Positions 60,458-64,000 of a stretch of 64,000 nucleotides of DNA are shown here, piece after piece. Each line of letters begins with the position of its first letter. Position 1 is the first letter of the stretch. The notes beneath the pieces were generated by a model. That model saw nothing but the letters and a program-made list of their open reading frames with translations. It had not been told where the DNA came from and searched no databases. Location: the NCBI RefSeq assembly GCF_019890725.1, contig NZ_JAINZZ010000003.1:1-64000 (forward strand), written 5' to 3'. This DNA is from Actinacidiphila acidipaludis. GTDB lineage: Bacteria > Actinomycetota > Actinomycetes > Streptomycetales > Streptomycetaceae. The translations under genes and the position numbers were made by a program.

Positions 60458-61561
60458 TTGACGGCTGTCTGGGGACGGGCGCAGCAGCAGGACTTCCGCA
60501 GCCGCGTCCGAGGGTGCCTGCTCGGCGGCGCGATCGGCGACGCCCTCGGCGCGGGCGTGGAGTTCGAGTCGCTGGAGGCCATCCAGGCCGGCCACGGTCC
60601 GGACGGGGTCACCGACTACGTCCCGGCGTACGGCCGGCGTGGTGCGATCACCGACGACACACAGATGACCCTGTTCACCGTGGAGGGGCTGATCCGGGCG
60701 CAGGTCCGCCGGGACACCGGCGCCTGGCACCCGCCGACCGACATCCACCGGGCGTACCGCCGCTGGTCGGCCACGCAGACCGAGTGGGGGCCGGACGAGC
60801 GCCGCAAGGACAGCGGCTGGCTGGCCCGCGAGGAGTGGCTCTACGCGCGGCGAGCCCCCGGCGGCGCGTGCCTGAGCGGACTGGCCGACGACACCATGGG
60901 CACCCTGGAGGCGCCGAAGAACCCCGGTTCCAAGGGCTGCGGCACGGTGATGCGCTCGGCGCCGTTCGGGCTGCTCGTCGGCTGGGAGCCGCAACTGGTC
61001 TTCCAGCTCGCCGTGGAGTGCGCCGCGCAGACCCACGGCCACCCGACCGGGCAGCTCGCGGCCGGCGCGTTCGCCGTCATCGTGCACGGGCTGGCCCGCG
61101 GCGAGGCCCTCGACGGCTCGGTGCAGCACGCGCTCGCGCTGCTCGGCGCCCGCCCGGGTCACCAGGAGACCACCGACGCGCTGCAGAGCGCCCTGGGCGC
61201 GGTGCGGCAGGGCCTGCCGTCGCCGCAGCGGGTGGAGGCGCTCGGCGAGGGCTGGACGGCGGAGGAGGCGCTGGCGATCGGGGTGTACTGCGCGCTGGTG
61301 GCCGAGGACGTCCGGCACGGCCTGCTGCTGGCGGTGAACCACTCGGGCGACAGCGACTCCACCGGGTCCATCTGCGGCAACCTGCTCGGTGTGCAGCACG
61401 GGGAGACGGCGCTGCCGCCGGCCTGGATAGCCGAGCTGGAGGGCCGGGCGACGATCCTCCAGCTCGCGGACGACTTCGCCATGGAGATGACGCAGGCACC
61501 CGCGCTGCACGGGCCCGCGGGCGCGAGCCCGGCCTGGCTCGACCGCTACCCCGCGGCCTGA
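60458..61561 (+). CDS. ADP-ribosylglycohydrolase
   Basis: The 367-residue product has the ARH metal-site motifs: GCLLGGAIGDALGAGVE, AITDDTQMTLFTVEG and NHSGDSDSTGSICGN, which supply the Asp/Thr/Asp-Asp-Ser ligands. It removes ADP-ribose from proteins or small molecules. TTG at 60458 is the likely start, preceded by AAGGGGA. It is a single gene with a strong terminator after it. Its macro-domain counterpart in the window (35929) suggests ADP-ribose turnover. Confidence 0.9.
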   Translation: MTAVWGRAQQQDFRSRVRGCLLGGAIGDALGAGVEFESLEAIQAGHGPDGVTDYVPAYGRRGAITDDTQMTLFTVEGLIRAQVRRDTGAWHPPTDIHRAYRRWSATQTEWGPDERRKDSGWLAREEWLYARRAPGGACLSGLADDTMGTLEAPKNPGSKGCGTVMRSAPFGLLVGWEPQLVFQLAVECAAQTHGHPTGQLAAGAFAVIVHGLARGEALDGSVQHALALLGARPGHQETTDALQSALGAVRQGLPSPQRVEALGEGWTAEEALAIGVYCALVAEDVRHGLLLAVNHSGDSDSTGSICGNLLGVQHGETALPPAWIAELEGRATILQLADDFAMEMTQAPALHGPAGASPAWLDRYPAA

Positions 61562-61589
61562 CCGCCCCTCCCCCCGTGGAGGGGCGGTC
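61560..61589. terminator. Bidirectional terminator
   Basis: GACCGCCCCTCC and GGAGGGGCGGTC form a perfect 12-bp stem with a 6-nt loop between the convergent ADP-ribosylglycohydrolase and symporter genes, at the stop codon of the former. Confidence 0.85.
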
Positions 61590-61648
61590 GCCTTGCGTGG
61601 CGCCCCCACATCGGCCGCCGGCCGGGTGCGCGCGGGTGCGTCGCCCGC

Positions 61649-63223
61649 TCAGTCGCCGACCGCGCTCGACCCGAGCACCGTGTCCCCGGCCGCGGCCGGC
61701 TCCGGCAGCGCGACCGAACCCGCGCCCGGGTCGTCGTTGTTGACCTTCGCCAGCAGCGCGTCGCGCTCCGGGGTGTCCTCCGGCTTGATCCAGCCGATCA
61801 CGATGAAGAGGAACAGCGAGATCGCGACCGGGACGGAGATCTGGTATTCGAGGTTGACGCCCCCCGAGATCGCGTCGTTGACCGGGTAGTTGAGCAGGTA
61901 GAACGCCAGCAGACCCATCGCCCAGCTCACCAGTGCGGCGGTCGGGCCGGACTTGCGGAACCGCGGGATCAGGCCGAGCAGGAACGGGATGGCGATCGGG
62001 CCGACGAGCCCGGCCACCCACTTGATCACGATGGTGATGATGTCCTTGAACGTCGGCGAGTTGACCTGCGTGGCGACCGTCATCGACAGCCCCAGGAACA
62101 GCAGCGTGGTGACGCGCGCCGCGATCAGCCCGACGCTGGTGCTCCAGGCTCGTGCGGTGCGCGACACCGCCGGCGCGATGTCGCGGGTGACGACGGCGGC
62201 GATCGCGTTGGCGTCGGAGGAGCACATGGCCATGGTGTGCGAGAAGAAGCCGACGACCACCAGACCCAGCAGGCCGTGCGGCAGCAGCCGTTCGGTGAGC
62301 AGCGCGTAGGAGTCGGACGCATCCGGCTTCTTGGCGTGCACCAGCAGCGGCGAGATCCACATCGGGAAGAACAGCACCGCGGGCCAGACGAACCACAGCG
62401 CCGCCGAGAGCGTGGCGCTGCGCTGCGCCTGGCGGGCCGAGCCCGTCGCCATGTAGCGCTGGGCCTGGTTCCACATGCCGCCGTTGTACTCGAAGGTCTT
62501 GATGAACAGGTACGCCACCAGGAAGATCGCCGTGTAGGGGCCGGCCGTGGGGTGGTTGTGGTGGTGCAGCGCCGGCTCGTCCCAGACGTTCCACAGGCTG
62601 CTGACGCCGCCGAGCTTGGCCAGCGCGGCGATCAGCATGGCCAGCCCCGCCACGAGCTGGATGACGAACTGCCCCAGCTCGGTGAGCGCGTCGGCCCACA
62701 GCCCGCCGACGGTGCAGTACACCGCGGTGATCGCACCGGTGATGACGATGCCCTGGGTGATGGTCACCCCGGTGAACACCGACAACAGGGTGGCGATGGC
62801 CGCCCACTTGGCGCCCACGTCCACGATCTTGAGCAGCACGCCCGACCACGCGAGCGCCTGCTGGGTGGGCAGGTTGTAGCGCTCCTTCAGATACTCCAGC
62901 GGCGACGCCACCTGCAGCCGTGAGCGCATCCGGTTCAGCCGGGGCGCGAAGAGCTTGGCGCCCAGGGCCACGCCGATGGCGATCGGGAACGCCCAGGTGA
63001 AGTAGGAGGTGACGCCGTAGGTGTAGGAGATGCCCGCGTACCCGGTGAAGAGCACCGCACTGTATCCGGACATGTGGTGGGAGATGCCGGACAGCCACCA
63101 CGGCATCCGTCCGCCGGCGGTGAAGTAGTCGCCGACGGTGTCCACGCGCTTGTGTGACCAGACGCCGATCGCCACCATCACGCCGAAGTACGCGATGAGC
63201 ACGGCCCAGTCGAGACCATTCAT
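61649..63223 (-). CDS. Sodium:solute symporter family protein
   Basis: The about 524-residue product has roughly 13 transmembrane helices of the SSS/LeuT-fold family. WAVLIAYFGVMVAIGVWSHKR and GISHHMSGYSAVLFTGYAG are SSS-type, and segments such as ADALTELGQFVIQLVAG and FFSHTMAMCSSDANAIAAVV fit the family. The ATG at 63223 has GGAGGGGAC upstream; the frame upstream is leader. It may import a carboxylate, sugar or amino acid. The 423-bp upstream region holds a palindromic promoter. Confidence 0.9.
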   Translation of the reverse strand: MNGLDWAVLIAYFGVMVAIGVWSHKRVDTVGDYFTAGGRMPWWLSGISHHMSGYSAVLFTGYAGISYTYGVTSYFTWAFPIAIGVALGAKLFAPRLNRMRSRLQVASPLEYLKERYNLPTQQALAWSGVLLKIVDVGAKWAAIATLLSVFTGVTITQGIVITGAITAVYCTVGGLWADALTELGQFVIQLVAGLAMLIAALAKLGGVSSLWNVWDEPALHHHNHPTAGPYTAIFLVAYLFIKTFEYNGGMWNQAQRYMATGSARQAQRSATLSAALWFVWPAVLFFPMWISPLLVHAKKPDASDSYALLTERLLPHGLLGLVVVGFFSHTMAMCSSDANAIAAVVTRDIAPAVSRTARAWSTSVGLIAARVTTLLFLGLSMTVATQVNSPTFKDIITIVIKWVAGLVGPIAIPFLLGLIPRFRKSGPTAALVSWAMGLLAFYLLNYPVNDAISGGVNLEYQISVPVAISLFLFIVIGWIKPEDTPERDALLAKVNNDDPGAGSVALPEPAAAGDTVLGSSAVGD

Positions 63224-63319
63224 GTCCCCTCCAGGGGGTCCGCCTTGTGAACGAGAGCGCACTTCGCTGCGACGCTCCGTCGGGCGGTGGCCCCCGTGCG
63301 GGAGCGGGGACTTCCGGGG

Positions 63320-63349
63320 ATTGAACCCTTGCTCCAGGGTGCCGGTCAA
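63320..63349 (-). promoter_or_regulatory. Candidate promoter of symporter gene
   Basis: On the minus strand TTGACC (63349-63344) and TTCAAT (63325-63320) are 18 bp apart, a housekeeping-type arrangement. Transcription would start near 63313, about 90 nt before the ATG. Confidence 0.5.
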
Positions 63350-63355
63350 GGGTTC
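63323..63355. promoter_or_regulatory. Inverted repeat over symporter promoter
   Basis: GAACCCTTG (63323-63331) and CAAGGGTTC (63347-63355) are perfect 9-bp inverted arms, 15 bp apart, covering the -35 and -10 of the candidate promoter. It is a strong operator candidate for a repressor. Confidence 0.55.
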
Positions 63356-63646
63356 AGCGTTCAAGAGTCTGAACGCAAATCAGACCGCCGAACGATTTTG
63401 CCGTCTCTTTACTCGACTTGGCATTGTGATGACCGTGATCGCGAACCCACGATGAGCGGGCACTTCGCTGGACGTCCGGGCATGCCCACGCGTGCCTCCG
63501 TGCATCACGAGCAACAGCCGTACGGGATGCGGGATCCCGTACGGCCGGGGAAGGAGGCGGAGCGGGCGCGAACGGCCCGGCTCACGGCATGCGGATATGT
63601 CCTGTCAGGACAACAGTGCTTTCCCAGCAATCCAGTTGACGGGCGA

Positions 63647-64000
63647 TCAGCCGAACGCCTTGGACAGACGGGCCAGTCCCTCGGTGATCTCCTGCGGCGT
63701 ATGGGTGGTGAAGGACATGCGCAGGGTTGCCACGTCGGGCGTCGAGGCGAAGAACGGCGCGCCCGGCACGAACGCCACGTCGTGCGCGATCGCCCGGTGC
63801 AGCACGTCGGTCGCGTCGTGGCCGTCGGGCAGGCGTACCCACAGGAACATGCCGCCCTCCGGCCGGTTCCAGGCGCTGCCGGGCGGCAGTGCGCCGGGCA
63901 GGCCCGCGAGCAGCGCGTTCCGGCGGTCCCGGTAGGCGCCGCGGACCCGTTCCAGATGCGCGTCGAGATCGCAGTCGGCCAGGTATCGGGCCGCGGCGGC
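63647..64000 (-). CDS. PLP-dependent aminotransferase (class I/II), 3' end only
   Basis: The readable 117-residue C-terminus has ARYLADCDLDAHLERVRG followed by GGMFLWVRLPDG and RMSFTTHTPQEITEGLARL, the end of a class I/II aminotransferase of the 2-aminoadipate/MocR-like type. The 5' part lies beyond the window edge. The catalytic Lys is not in view. Identity is by motif. Confidence 0.85.
   Translation of the reverse strand, partial: AAAARYLADCDLDAHLERVRGAYRDRRNALLAGLPGALPPGSAWNRPEGGMFLWVRLPDGHDATDVLHRAIAHDVAFVPGAPFFASTPDVATLRMSFTTHTPQEITEGLARLSKAFG

Larger units (their letters stand above)
63224..63646. promoter_or_regulatory. Gap upstream of symporter gene
   Basis: This 423-bp region is AT-richer than its surroundings and contains the promoter and palindrome listed next. 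Between 63360 and 63646 I see no convincing gene. The downstream part follows the aminotransferase stop codon. Confidence 0.55.

Overview
The window is chromosomal DNA of a high-GC filamentous actinobacterium, almost certainly Streptomyces or a close Streptomycetaceae relative. The evidence is the extreme GC bias at third codon positions, frequent GTG starts and ATGA/GTGA overlaps, mycothiol- and F420-linked genes, a Tad pilus cluster and an intact kbpA-afsK-afsS-afsR regulatory locus. I see no insertion sequence, phage, CRISPR array, rRNA or tRNA. Gene names rest on motifs and remembered families; no database was searched.

Region 1 (1-19,000) holds cell-surface and secretion genes. A WXG100-like protein, a lipoprotein and a large FHA/EccC-type FtsK-SpoIIIE ATPase sit on the left. 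A 428-bp divergent regulatory region with several inverted repeats, including a pair of perfect DnaA boxes, separates them from a rightward Tad (Flp) pilus operon: SAF/CpaB, TadZ-like, TadA, TadB, TadC, Flp pilin, two TadE-like pseudopilins and a TadG-like protein. A 999-residue membrane protein with a LysM domain and a BTAD-type C-terminus follows. Next comes a second WXG100-like gene in a tightly overlapping four-gene module that looks like a type VII secretion substrate set. Its third gene has unusual base composition and a rare TTA codon.

Region 2 (19,000-33,600) is mixed housekeeping: a CGNR-type regulator divergent from an MFS exporter, an ABC exporter, a primase/polymerase-like protein divergent from a large HTH regulator, a proline-rich membrane protein, an amino-acid-type solute-binding lipoprotein, a conserved small protein, purU, and an ECF sigma factor overlapping its zinc-finger anti-sigma partner.

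Region 3 (33,700-43,100) is signalling and stress: a STAS anti-sigma antagonist, a TetR regulator divergent from an Mca-like mycothiol conjugate amidase across a palindromic promoter, a macro-domain deacetylase, an RsbW-like ATPase, a GlxA/AraC regulator divergent from an MFS transporter, a flavin monooxygenase, a secreted trypsin-like protease, a small membrane protein and another TetR regulator.

Region 4 (43,400-51,650) is the afs locus that links Ser/Thr phosphorylation to secondary metabolism: a KbpA-like VOC protein, AfsK (beta-propeller kinase with Thr168 conserved), a membrane protein, a divergent AfsS-like 54-residue peptide and AfsR (SARP-NB-ARC-TPR). A pair of heptamers exactly 11 bp apart upstream of afsS is a candidate AfsR site.

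Region 5 (52,200-64,000) holds a truncated adenylation-domain protein, a Tat-exported PHP/CehA-type hydrolase, an F420-dependent oxidoreductase next to fbiC (F420 biosynthesis), a secreted phosphodiester glycosidase-family protein, an ADP-ribosylglycohydrolase, a sodium:solute symporter and the 3' end of an aminotransferase gene.
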